64,000 bases of DNA, taken from positions 62,001 to 126,000 of the forward strand of contig NZ_ABLD01000005.1 of assembly GCF_000172415.1 (NCBI RefSeq), in the 5' to 3' direction. Both the position numbers and the translations under genes were made by a program. The notes below the pieces were generated by a model that made no database searches, was not told where the DNA came from, and saw only the letters and a list, made by a program, of their open reading frames with translations. This document shows, one piece after another, positions 28,746 through 36,771 of the stretch (position 1 is the first letter of the stretch; every line of letters starts with the position of its first letter). This DNA is from Paraburkholderia graminis C4D1M (GTDB taxonomy: Bacteria; Pseudomonadota; Gammaproteobacteria; Burkholderiales; Burkholderiaceae).

Positions 28746-28779
28746 GTCCGGACATATCAAGAATATTATGTTCGGACAT
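28746..28779. promoter_or_regulatory. Candidate GntR operator region
   Basis: The divergent promoter region holds a perfect 8-bp palindrome GTCCGGAC (28746-28753) and two direct copies of CGGACAT (28749-28755 and 28773-28779), with a further TCAGGACA nearby. The region is much more AT-rich than its surroundings. It lies 61 bp upstream of the lyase start and 60 bp before the GntR ATG, where an autoregulated GntR repressor would bind. Confidence 0.45.
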
Positions 28780-28838
28780 GTCAGGACAAGCTATGATTTA
28801 CCCCTAGCGAGCAAAACAAGACATTTTCGATAGACGAG

Positions 28839-29573
28839 ATGAGCAACCGACCTCACTTCGCGGACATCGCGCGCGAACTCACAGAAGCCATCGCGTCGGG
28901 GCGCTATCCCGTCGGCAGCGTCCTTCCGACCGAGCTGGAGTTGAGGGATTACTACTGCACAAGCCGTCATACGGTGCGCGCCGCACTGCACGAGCTTCAG
29001 CAACTGGGTCTGGTTTCGCGTCGCAAGAACGCGGGGACGCGGGTCGAGTCGGCGCGACCGAGGAGCGAGTTCCGGCCGACGCTCGCTTCCGTCGACGATC
29101 TGGCCCAGTTCGGCTCGGAACATCTGCGGCTGGTGCAATCGACGGACGTGATCGCCGCGGACCGCGATCTCGCGAGGACGCTGCAATGTCAGGAAGGCGC
29201 GCGGTTTCTCCGCATTTCGAGCCTGCGCATCGACGGAGGAAAAAGCCGTGCGCCGGTCGGATGGACTGACGTGTACATCGCGCCGGACTATGCTGACGTG
29301 GCGGATATCGCGCGCGAACAACCCGACCGGCTGATCAGCGCCTTGATCGAGGAGCGCTATGGGCACAGCATCGCGGAGATCCAGCAGGGGATTCAGGCGG
29401 TGCTGGTGTCGGATGAGATGGCGAAGCGGCTGCGCGTGGAAGCGGGAACGGCGGCCCTCGAGATCGTTCGGCGTTATCTGGACGCGGCGGGCAAGAGCTT
29501 CGAGGTATCCGTCAGCATCCATCCCGCAGAAAGATTTTCAGTCGCGATGCGGCTCAAGCGCTCGAATCCCTGA
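28839..29573 (+). CDS. GntR/HutC-family regulator with UTRA domain
   Basis: The product is a 244-aa protein with an N-terminal winged HTH ('GSVLPTELELRDYYCTSRHT', residues ~25-50) and a C-terminal UTRA ligand domain ending 'FSVAMRLKRS'. It is divergent from the lyase-dctA-fumarase operon across a short AT-rich gap with repeats. By family precedent it is a repressor released by the pathway substrate or an intermediate. Complete and of normal length. Confidence 0.88.
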   Translation: MSNRPHFADIARELTEAIASGRYPVGSVLPTELELRDYYCTSRHTVRAALHELQQLGLVSRRKNAGTRVESARPRSEFRPTLASVDDLAQFGSEHLRLVQSTDVIAADRDLARTLQCQEGARFLRISSLRIDGGKSRAPVGWTDVYIAPDYADVADIAREQPDRLISALIEERYGHSIAEIQQGIQAVLVSDEMAKRLRVEAGTAALEIVRRYLDAAGKSFEVSVSIHPAERFSVAMRLKRSNP

Positions 29574-30413
29574 CGCATTTCATAGTCGATTCGAATGCGC
29601 CGCGGTTCCGGCACTGGTCAAGACGGGACTTGGCTACGACGGATGTCGACGGGTGGCATCCACGGCGTCCCCGGATGCAACGCCGCATCCCGCTGATCTC
29701 GGGAGCCGGTGATCCCGGGGAAATTGCGATCGCCCGGCTGTCCAATACAACCGTGGTTCCAAGACCTGTCCACATCTGATACCAGCCGTTCAACCTCTGT
29801 CGGTACAATCGGCGAGAGAGGGTCGCATCGCGCCCACCGCAGTTCGGCCCGATTCGGCAAGACTCTGACGCTGCCCGAGCCGTAAAGCGCGCACTCGAAC
29901 GGCTTATTTTCCCGAAACCCGCCATGCTTAGCAGTGCATCTCGGCCGCAGCACCGCCTCCTGCGGAGGTCCGCCTTCGCGTATGAAAACGAGGCGGAACT
30001 TTGGCCGAGCGAGCTCTTTCGGCTACGTAGCCGCGATGACAACAGAAATGATGCGGGCCACTCATTCTTCATGGATATCGGTGCTTGGCGCAGATAGGCT
30101 TTTTGTTCGCCGTCGTAGAGACGGTGACGCCATTCCCCAGCAGCTACGGCACCGCTAACGTCACCGCGAAAGATGTCAGCCGTTGGGCGACACTCACGCT
30201 AGCGCCGCTGTCGGGTTTCTTTGCTTCTTCGCAGCATCCCTCCTCGATATCATCAACATGACGAGCGACCGCCGACTTGGCAAAGACGGCAGTCGCTTCC
30301 ATGGCGTCGAGGAGTAGCGCGCCGAGTCGACGACACGGTCGGCCGCTGCGTACATTTCGGGCGTCGTTCGGCGTCGCAGCAGGCAACGATAGGGTGGCTT
30401 GCCGCGCGGCCGG
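29574..30413. other. Long gene-free stretch
   Basis: Several overlapping frames are open here because of GC content, but none has a convincing start or family resemblance, and no RNA gene is visible. It may be decayed coding DNA. Confidence 0.45.
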
Positions 30414-31139
30414 TCATAGCCGTGATCGACGGGTCGTTGACAGACAGCATGAGTGCGTCAGGCTGGAATGCAAGTTACAGATATCCGCGCAAGCGCGGTC
30501 GTTCCATACGTCGAGCGATGAGCCGTCCACGAAAACAAGTCGATCGATCGTTCCCAACTGATGTATAGCGAGCAGCGCGCTACGGTTGACGAACGCACCG
30601 GGTCGATCGTCAGGGAAGACGACCTGCATCAGGGGCGCGAAGCGCCGGGTTAACTCAGTGAGGCTCGCCTCACTAGACGGCTCAGTCACGCCAAGCCAGT
30701 AGGCAAGCGCCGCGGTTGAACTTCCGGGTTTTCGGGCTATGAAGCGGAGCGTTTTTTCGCCCGGGGGTTCGTCTATGATTACCGGCGGGGTAATGCGTTC
30801 CTTGTGCAGAAGCAGTGCGGCGTTGCTTGCCGGCTTCGTTGATATCACACGCTGTACCGCGACGTTCGTGAGCCGGTGCTCGACCCAGATCCGTCCCCAT
30901 CGGATGGCATATTGCACGGCCAGTGCGGGGTCGTAAAAATAATCCAGCGCGTTGAAGCAGCGCTGCGTCGGGTAGCAGGGCGCTTCAATCACCAGATGGG
31001 CGGCGTGCAATGCACTCCTCACAGGTTCTGCCCGGGCCATCAAACGGTAGCCCTGGTATTGGGTTCGGCGACTGACGGTGCCGGAGCGTTCTGGGCTGAG
31101 CGGTGGCGTCTCATTCAGACGCTTGGTTTGCGTTCTCAT
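30414..31139 (-). CDS. Hypothetical protein
   Basis: The product is ~241 aa from the ATG at 31139, which has AGGAAA 3-9 bp upstream. The N-terminal ~190 residues have a protein-like composition ('YFYDPALAVQYAIRWGRIWV', 'TPPVIIDEPPGEKTLRFIAR'). The Cys/Ser/Arg-rich tail ('NLHSSLTHSCCLSTTRRSRL') looks out of frame, so the native C-terminus may differ. No family recognised. Isolated on the minus strand in an accessory region. Confidence 0.45.
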   Translation of the reverse strand: MRTQTKRLNETPPLSPERSGTVSRRTQYQGYRLMARAEPVRSALHAAHLVIEAPCYPTQRCFNALDYFYDPALAVQYAIRWGRIWVEHRLTNVAVQRVISTKPASNAALLLHKERITPPVIIDEPPGEKTLRFIARKPGSSTAALAYWLGVTEPSSEASLTELTRRFAPLMQVVFPDDRPGAFVNRSALLAIHQLGTIDRLVFVDGSSLDVWNDRACADICNLHSSLTHSCCLSTTRRSRL

Positions 31140-31169
31140 GGCTTTCCTATCCTTCAACGACGATCCCAT

Positions 31170-31912
31170 CCCGCCGCTGTCAGGTCGCGCGGCAAAGGAG
31201 CGGCGCGCACGCAGCGCGATGGATCTCGAGTTCGTTCGGCATACCAGCGGACGCCCATCACGTAGCTCGCGATAGAGTACCGCCGGTGTCGATAGAAAGA
31301 TGGTGAGCCCGGCTCTCGTTTTATTGGTTTTGCTTTATGCGAAGAGCCGGGCAGGAGAAAGTGCTGAGTTATCCACGCAGCTGACGCGGCTCTGTGTGCG
31401 CTTGAAGGTATTGGTTTTCCAATGCTCGTGAGTACGCGCCTTCGATTGCGTAGGAGTACAAAACAAGGAGAGGCGAGAACGCTGGTTGGAAGACACGACT
31501 GTACCTCGAGGCAGTGGCCCAGCTAGTAATCAACAAGTGCCGACCCTCCTATTAGAGCGTATATGTAAGCATTTTGCAAGGCATCTAGGTGATATCACCG
31601 TGCGGCATGGGGACGCAAAGGCACTTCCTGTTAGGCCTCCGTACTGGATGCGTCAACCAATGTGGTCAGACACTACGCCTAGCCTTGGAATTCCGGTACG
31701 GCGGGGAGCGCGTATGGCCTGGGTAGGCGACCGGATCGCTCCGTTAGCTGTCCGGGAATGCGCGACCGCGTCACCGGCGCCGCGGTTCGACCTGAACCAG
31801 TGGCGTCGAGCCGTTCACCAACGGGGAGGCATCGGCCAGAAGCGGTCTTACAGTTCGCCCCTTACTAGCCCGGCGAGTGTCTCTTCCACGCTCGTAAGCA
31901 GCTGTCCAATTT
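31170..31912. other. Gene-free stretch with a strong stem-loop
   Basis: No gene is supported here; the one longer plus-strand frame (31486-31962) is unlike any family and overlaps the end of the LOG gene. A perfect 10-bp inverted repeat, GCCCGGCTCT at 31307-31316 and AGAGCCGGGC at 31343-31352, encloses a 26-base T-rich loop. A GGTGATATCACC palindrome lies near 31590. Confidence 0.4.
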
Positions 31913-32521
31913 TCATGATGCTCCTGACGGTCTCATGGGCTCCAACCATTTGGGCACGTTGATACCCGGCTGCCGATGTAACGAGTTGATCAATGCACTC
32001 GCTTCACAATGAATAGCGATGGAGTCGCGATGTGCTGAGGGCAAGAATCTTTGCTCGATCATATGATCGATGAATGCGATGAAGGGCGTGAAGAACTCCG
32101 CGGTGTTCAACAACCCCAACGGTTTGTCGATTTCCTGCAACTGGTTCATCGTCCACACTTCCATGACTTCCTCGATCGTTCCTATACCCCCGGGTAGTGC
32201 AACGAAGGCGTCGGCAAGCTCGACCATTCGTGCTTTCCGCGCTCCTAGCGTCGCGGCGACCTCGCAATGAGCCAGTCCCGAATGCGAATGCCCGCGCCGA
32301 TGCAGGCTTTCGGTGACGACGCCGTGCACCTGCCCTCCCGCCGATAAAGCCGCGTCGGCTACGGCACCCATCAGGCCTTTGGTCGTGCCGCCATACACTA
32401 CCGTTATGCCCGCACATGCGAGCGCCAAGCCGAGCTTGCGCGCATCTTCAAGATACTGTTCTGAAGCACCAAAGTTTGAGCCACAAAACACGGCGATGGC
32501 GTTAATAGCGCGCGCCGGCAT
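31913..32521 (-). CDS. LOG family protein (TIGR00730, Rossmann fold)
   Basis: The product is a 202-aa protein with 'IAVFCGSNFGASEQYLEDAR' and the diagnostic 'PGGIGTIEEVMEVWT' motif of LOG proteins (cytokinin nucleoside 5'-monophosphate phosphoribohydrolase or related nucleotide hydrolases). I chose the ATG at 32521, immediately after the azoreductase stop (TGA-G-ATG), over starts further upstream that would overlap that gene. It is an operon partner of the azoreductase; what links the two is unclear. Confidence 0.85.
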   Translation of the reverse strand: MPARAINAIAVFCGSNFGASEQYLEDARKLGLALACAGITVVYGGTTKGLMGAVADAALSAGGQVHGVVTESLHRRGHSHSGLAHCEVAATLGARKARMVELADAFVALPGGIGTIEEVMEVWTMNQLQEIDKPLGLLNTAEFFTPFIAFIDHMIEQRFLPSAHRDSIAIHCEASALINSLHRQPGINVPKWLEPMRPSGAS

Positions 32522-32522
32522 C

Positions 32523-33161
32523 TCAGTCAAGGTTTTCGCAGGCATGCTTAAGTCCGAGAGAGTTGAAATGACGCCTGAGCTCCTGATTGGCAATGCGTCG
32601 GCTAAGTTCCACCGACTCCGCGCGTCCTCCCGTCCCCTCGATTGTGAAGAAACGGACGTCGCAAAGTCCAATCGACGCCAGAATGGTCTTCAAGTATGAC
32701 GTCAGGAAGTCTGGCTGATGGGCATTCGCTCCGGAGAAACGTCCGCCAGACGCAACTGCGATATAAACCGGTCGATCGTGCAGCATTCCCTTCTTACCCG
32801 CGGACGTCATGGTGAACGTCCTTCGTGCGCGAACGACATGGTCGATCCACGCCTTAAGAGAGGAAGGCGCACTGAGGTTGTGCATGGGCGTTCCTATGAC
32901 AATTACATCTGCTCGCTCAAGCTCCTCGATCAATTGGTCGGACCTCGCAGACGACCCCGTCCCGGGTTGGCCTGCATCGTTTGAATGCTGCATGGACGCA
33001 TACTCAGCGTCGATGTGCGGTAGTGTTCCATCGCCGAGCCCCCGTGCGATCAACTCGGCATTGGGATTCAGTCGAACAAGTATGTCGACGATTTTTTTCG
33101 AAAGCTTTCGACTCTCGGACAACTCTCCCCGTGAACTGAATGTGAGGTGCAAAATGTTCAT
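32523..33161 (-). CDS. FMN-dependent NADH-azoreductase family (AzoR-like)
   Basis: The product is a 212-aa flavodoxin-fold quinone/azo reductase. Motifs are 'LHLTFSSRGELSESRKLS' at the phosphate-binding start, 'VIGTPMHNLSAPSSLKAWID' and 'YIAVASGGRFSG'. These enzymes reduce quinones, azo or nitro compounds with FMN and NADH. First gene of a two-gene unit with the LOG protein. The ~270 bp up to the MocR gene on the opposite strand would carry its promoter; no clear operator is seen. Confidence 0.87.
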   Translation of the reverse strand: MNILHLTFSSRGELSESRKLSKKIVDILVRLNPNAELIARGLGDGTLPHIDAEYASMQHSNDAGQPGTGSSARSDQLIEELERADVIVIGTPMHNLSAPSSLKAWIDHVVRARRTFTMTSAGKKGMLHDRPVYIAVASGGRFSGANAHQPDFLTSYLKTILASIGLCDVRFFTIEGTGGRAESVELSRRIANQELRRHFNSLGLKHACENLD

Positions 33162-33432
33162 CTATTGGTACTCGGAAGATCGGTTTCAAGGCAGCGGTGA
33201 CGCTTTCCTCTGATGCGCCTAGATCGCTTGGCAAGCGTATCGCATGGCACTACTGTAAAGACGCGATGGATCAACTAACAGGACCAAGAATTGAGTTCTC
33301 GTGTAGACCATCGCGACGACATCGAAATGAATAGCGGACAATACTGGAGCGGCAGACCAAGCGCCATGGCTGCGTGCGGCGTGAGCCCTGTCGGCAGGCG
33401 TTCGTTCAACTCTTCAGCAGAGGCGACCGCTC

Positions 33433-34854
33433 GTGGTCAAATTGAAAGCATCCATTGTTTCGCCACTCGATCCCACCTCAACGATTCCGCTCTATCGCCA
33501 GGTCTATGAGCGTTTTGTGGCGGTCATCGCCGATGGCACGCTCAAGCCCGGCGATCGAATACCTTCCGCGCGTGCCCTGATGACCGATCTCGGTCTCGCG
33601 CGGGGCACAGTGAATAGCGCCTATGAGCTATTGGCTGCCGAAGGGTATGTCGTCGCGCAAGGGCAGGCGGGAACTATCGTCACCCCAGGCCTCCGAGCGC
33701 GAGTTCCGAAACGCGAAGTGCAGCCGAAGTTAACGGCCTCGCTAGAAGCGCCCAGCTTCCGACCGGACTCCATCCTGCCTCTGCAGATGGGCTTGCCCGC
33801 ACTTGACGCGTTTCCCCGAAAGATCTGGGCGCGGCTCGGCGCGAACCGTATTCGCGCGATGCAAACGTTCGATATGGTTCACCCGCCGGTATGTGGGTTA
33901 GGCGAGCTACGCGTGGCAATCGCGGCATACCTTCAGGTTTCGCGCGGAATCATGTGTGCCCCAACGCAGGTATTCGTGACATCGGGCTATCGTCACTCGA
34001 TCGAACTGATCTCTCGCGCGCTTTTGAACGCAGGCGATCAGGTATGGTACGAAAACCCGGGATACCCGCCGACCCGGCAATTGATGGGCATGCTCAGTCT
34101 GAAGGGTGTCCCCATTCCTGTCGACAATGAAGGGATAGATGTTGCCTGCGGCATTGAACTCGCACCGCGCGCGCGGGCGGCGATCGTAACTCCTGCCCAT
34201 CAAAGCCCTTTATGCGTGACACTGTCTTTGCCCCGCCGCATCGCTTTGCTGGAATGGGCTGCGCAAAACAAGGGATGGGTCATCGAAGATGATTACGATG
34301 GCGAATATCGCTATGTCAGCCGGCCTTTGCCCGCGCTGAAAAGTCTGGACGCAAAGGGAAGAGTCCTTTATGCAGGCACTTTCAGTAAGGTGCTCATGCC
34401 GAGCCTTCGACTCGCATATCTCGTGGTCCCCGACGCACTCACCGAACGCTTTGAGCAGGTCGTTCATACGCTTGGCACAGGCACGTCGCATCTCGTTCAG
34501 GCGACTGTGACGTCGTTCATGAGAGAGGGGCACTTTGCACGGCATATCCAGCGAATGCGCAGGCTGTATGCGGAACGACGCGATGCGACGGTTGCAGGTC
34601 TGGAAAGCGAATTGGGCGATTATGTAGACATCGATGCCCAGCCTGGCGGCATGCATCTGATCCTGCGTTTGCGTGGTCGTCGGTCGGACCGACGGCTCGT
34701 TGCAAGTATGAGCGAAAACGGCCTCTACGCGGAAGCACTTTCAGATTGGGGCGAGGGACGGAAAGCGGGATCGGCACTGCTCATCGCCTTTACTAACGTC
34801 GACAGCGAGGCAACTGCGGCGCAACTCGGCAAGCGCATCCTGTCGCTGATGTAA
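33433..34854 (+). CDS. MocR/PdxR-type GntR regulator with aminotransferase domain
   Basis: The product is 473 aa from the GTG at 33433. The N-terminal GntR HTH is around residues 18-80 ('IPLYRQVYERFVAVIADGTL', 'RIPSARALMTDLGLARGTVN'), followed by a fold-type-I aminotransferase domain. The PLP-lysine context is 'YAGTFSKVLMPSLRLAYLV' and the upstream 'IEDDYDGEYRY' carries the PLP-ring Asp. MocR proteins sense PLP or amino compounds. It precedes, on the same strand, AhpD-like and SMR genes that it may control through the 118-bp gap. Confidence 0.88.
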   Translation: MVKLKASIVSPLDPTSTIPLYRQVYERFVAVIADGTLKPGDRIPSARALMTDLGLARGTVNSAYELLAAEGYVVAQGQAGTIVTPGLRARVPKREVQPKLTASLEAPSFRPDSILPLQMGLPALDAFPRKIWARLGANRIRAMQTFDMVHPPVCGLGELRVAIAAYLQVSRGIMCAPTQVFVTSGYRHSIELISRALLNAGDQVWYENPGYPPTRQLMGMLSLKGVPIPVDNEGIDVACGIELAPRARAAIVTPAHQSPLCVTLSLPRRIALLEWAAQNKGWVIEDDYDGEYRYVSRPLPALKSLDAKGRVLYAGTFSKVLMPSLRLAYLVVPDALTERFEQVVHTLGTGTSHLVQATVTSFMREGHFARHIQRMRRLYAERRDATVAGLESELGDYVDIDAQPGGMHLILRLRGRRSDRRLVASMSENGLYAEALSDWGEGRKAGSALLIAFTNVDSEATAAQLGKRILSLM

Positions 34855-34900
34855 TCCATTGAACTCCTGCGCGGTCATGGCACAGCTCAAATGCAAGTTT

Positions 34901-34916
34901 ATGGTCCTTTTGGACT
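34901..34916. promoter_or_regulatory. Possible MocR operator half-sites
   Basis: TGGTCC and TGGACT are separated by a short T run in the gap between the MocR gene and the AhpD-like gene, about 60 bp before its ATG. The paired TGG-type half-sites and position suit MocR binding. The match is weak and based on pattern only. Confidence 0.25.
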
Positions 34917-34971
34917 GAACCAAGATGCGACAAGATGAGGCCTCCCTAACGATCAATCAGAGAGGTATTTC

Positions 34972-35430
34972 ATGATTCAACGCATCAACTACACCAAGGC
35001 ATCGCCGCAAGCGTATCGGGCGTTCGGCGAAGTGCATTCGATACTGCAGAAATGCGGCCTTGCAACGGACCTGATCAACCTCGTGTATCTGCGCGTCTCG
35101 CAGATCAATGGATGCGCCTTCTGCATCGATATGCACACACGAGATCTGAGGAAGCTCGGAGTATCGGACGAGAAGCTCACCCTTCTGCCAGTCTGGCACG
35201 ACGCCGGTACGCTGTTCAACACGCGCGAGAAAGCAGCAATCGCCTGGGCGGAAACGGTCACGCGTGTGGCCGAAACGCACATTCCCGATGCCGCGTATCA
35301 AGCGGCGGCAGCGGAATTCGATGATAAGGAACTTGCCGATCTCACCTATGCGATCGGCCTGATGAACGCCTTCAATCGGCTGGGGATCGCCTTCCGCACC
35401 GTTCCGGCCGCGGCTAGCGCCAAAGCCTGA
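34972..35430 (+). CDS. Carboxymuconolactone decarboxylase/AhpD-family protein
   Basis: The product is a 152-aa alkylhydroperoxidase-D-like protein with the redox pair CxxC in 'QINGCAFCIDMHTRDLRKLG' (residues ~45-50), as in the YnjA/CMD group. These proteins detoxify peroxides or act in lactone decarboxylation; the CxxC-H pattern favours a peroxidase. An AGAGAGG lies just before the ATG. It is the first of a short plus-strand run with the SMR transporter and the nitrilase remnant. Confidence 0.85.
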   Translation: MIQRINYTKASPQAYRAFGEVHSILQKCGLATDLINLVYLRVSQINGCAFCIDMHTRDLRKLGVSDEKLTLLPVWHDAGTLFNTREKAAIAWAETVTRVAETHIPDAAYQAAAAEFDDKELADLTYAIGLMNAFNRLGIAFRTVPAAASAKA

Positions 35431-35460
35431 CATCGCACATCTCGTACGGAGTTTTCACTG

Positions 35461-35772
35461 ATGGCATGGCTACTACTTGGCCTGGCGGGCTTGCTTGAGA
35501 TTGCGTTTGCCTTTGCGATGAAGGCTTCAGTCGGCTTCACGCGACTTACGCCCGGGCTGCTTACGGTTGCGACGGGGCTGTCGAGCGTCGTTCTGCTGTC
35601 CGTGGCGCTTCGTACGGTCCCGGTCGGGACCGGCTACGCCGTGTGGACCGGAATCGGGGCGGCGGGTACGGCAATCCTTGGTATCGCTTTGCTCGGAGAT
35701 TCGGCCGCACCGTTGCGGGTGTTCTTCATTCTGCTGATTCTCAGTGGCGTGATCGGACTCAAGTTTGCATGA
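35461..35772 (+). CDS. Small multidrug resistance (SMR) transporter
   Basis: The product is a 103-aa, four-TM protein. The essential Glu is in 'LAGLLEIAFAFAMKAS' at TM1 and the conserved 'VPVGTGYAVWTGIGAAGTAI' lies at TM3, a SugE/EmrE-type pattern. SugE-like members export guanidinium or quaternary ammonium ions. It starts 30 bp after the AhpD-like gene and is likely co-transcribed. Confidence 0.88.
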   Translation: MAWLLLGLAGLLEIAFAFAMKASVGFTRLTPGLLTVATGLSSVVLLSVALRTVPVGTGYAVWTGIGAAGTAILGIALLGDSAAPLRVFFILLILSGVIGLKFA

Positions 35773-35839
35773 ACCCGTTCGATGGAGCCGCGACCGCCGA
35801 CCTGACTGAAACCGGATCAACTCTTAAGGCAGATGTCTC

Positions 35840-36400
35840 ATGACGCTTGTAAAAGCAGCGGCAGTACAGATCAGTCCCGTCCTATACAGCGCGGACCGGC
35901 ACGGTTGAGAAGGTCGTGCGCAAGATTCTGGAGCTTGGCAGCAAGGGCGTCCAGTACGCGACCTTCCCCGAAGCTATCGTTCCCTACTATCCCTATTTTT
36001 CGTTCGTCCAGGCTCCCTTCAGGCTCGGTGCCGAACACGTGCGTCTCATCGAAGAGTCCGTCACTGTCCCCTCGACGGTGACCGAGATGCTCGGCGACGC
36101 GTGTCGTCAGGCGGGCATGGTCGTTTCGATCGGAATCAACGAGCGCGATGGCGGCACGGTGTACAACACCCAACTCCTGTTCGATGCCGACGGCACGCTG
36201 CTCCAGCGTCGGCGCAAATTGACGCCGACCTACCACGAACGGATTGTCTGGGGACAAGGAGACGGATCAGGACTGGTAGCCGTGGACAGCGCAGTCGGTC
36301 GCATTGGGCAACTGGCATGCTGGGAGCACTATCTGCCTCTCGCGCGCTACGCGTTGATGGTCGAAGGAGAGCAGATTCATTCGGCGATGTACCCCGGATC
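35840..36400 (+). pseudogene. Nitrilase, N-terminal ~60% with frameshift, truncated into CdiA sequence
   Basis: The start 'MTLVKAAAVQISPVLYS' (ATG 35840) is classic aliphatic nitrilase. One extra base near 35890 shifts the frame, after which 'GTVEKVVRKILELGSKGVQ' continues. The catalytic Glu ('TFPEAIVPYYPY'), Lys ('QRRRKLTPTYHER') and Cys ('GQLACWEHYLPLARYA') are all present. At 'SAMYPGS' (about 36395) nitrilase homology stops and the same frame continues into a filamentous-haemagglutinin/CdiA sequence. The C-terminal third needed for spiral oligomers is gone. The junction is a recombination scar, independent of the frameshift. Confidence 0.8.
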
Positions 36401-36743
36401 GTTTGGGGGCGCAAGCCTCGTGAATCTTCCCGGGCTGAATCTGTCGACGCCGCGCTCGGTAGGCGGAGCCTTGCCCACGCCCGTGACGGGTAAGGCGTCG
36501 TATCTTTCGGGATCGCTGGCTGGTTCGATGCTCGGTGCCCTGGGCCCACAAACGTTGCTGGACAATCTGCCGGCTAGCTTGCAGCCATCCTCGACGCTGT
36601 TCTACTACAGTCCACAGGCGGAAGACCTGACACTGCAACAGGCGGCGCTACAGCAGACCGGCCAGGCCAGTTTTGTGAACGGCCTTTCTTACGACAGCAA
36701 GACCGGTATGTCGGTCACCGGACAGGAAAAGGCCATCCTGTAG
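36401..36743 (+). pseudogene. CdiA/FHA-type exoprotein fragment fused in frame to the nitrilase stump
   Basis: The frame continues with ~113 residues typical of the pre-DUF637 region of two-partner-secreted CdiA/filamentous haemagglutinins: 'SGSLAGSMLGALGPQTLLDN', 'SSTLFYYSPQAEDLTLQQ' and 'SYDSKTGMSVTGQEKAIL', then a stop at 36741-36743. The several-thousand-residue secretion and adhesin part that normally precedes this is absent. The next ~10 bases change frame and the exoprotein resumes at 36772, apparently with a small deletion as well. Confidence 0.72.
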
Positions 36744-36771
36744 CGACCATCTCGACACGAGCTTTACCGCG

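Noticed and set aside
31560..31660. GGGACGCAAAG string resembling the core of a GEMM (c-di-GMP-I) riboswitch
   Set aside because: The flanking stems and tetraloop/receptor elements of GEMM-I cannot be drawn here, and no gene follows on that strand. An 11-base match is weak evidence; a covariance search would settle it.
31486..31962. Plus-strand open frame of 158 codons
   Set aside because: It overlaps the end of the well-supported LOG gene, has no credible ribosome-binding site and resembles no family.
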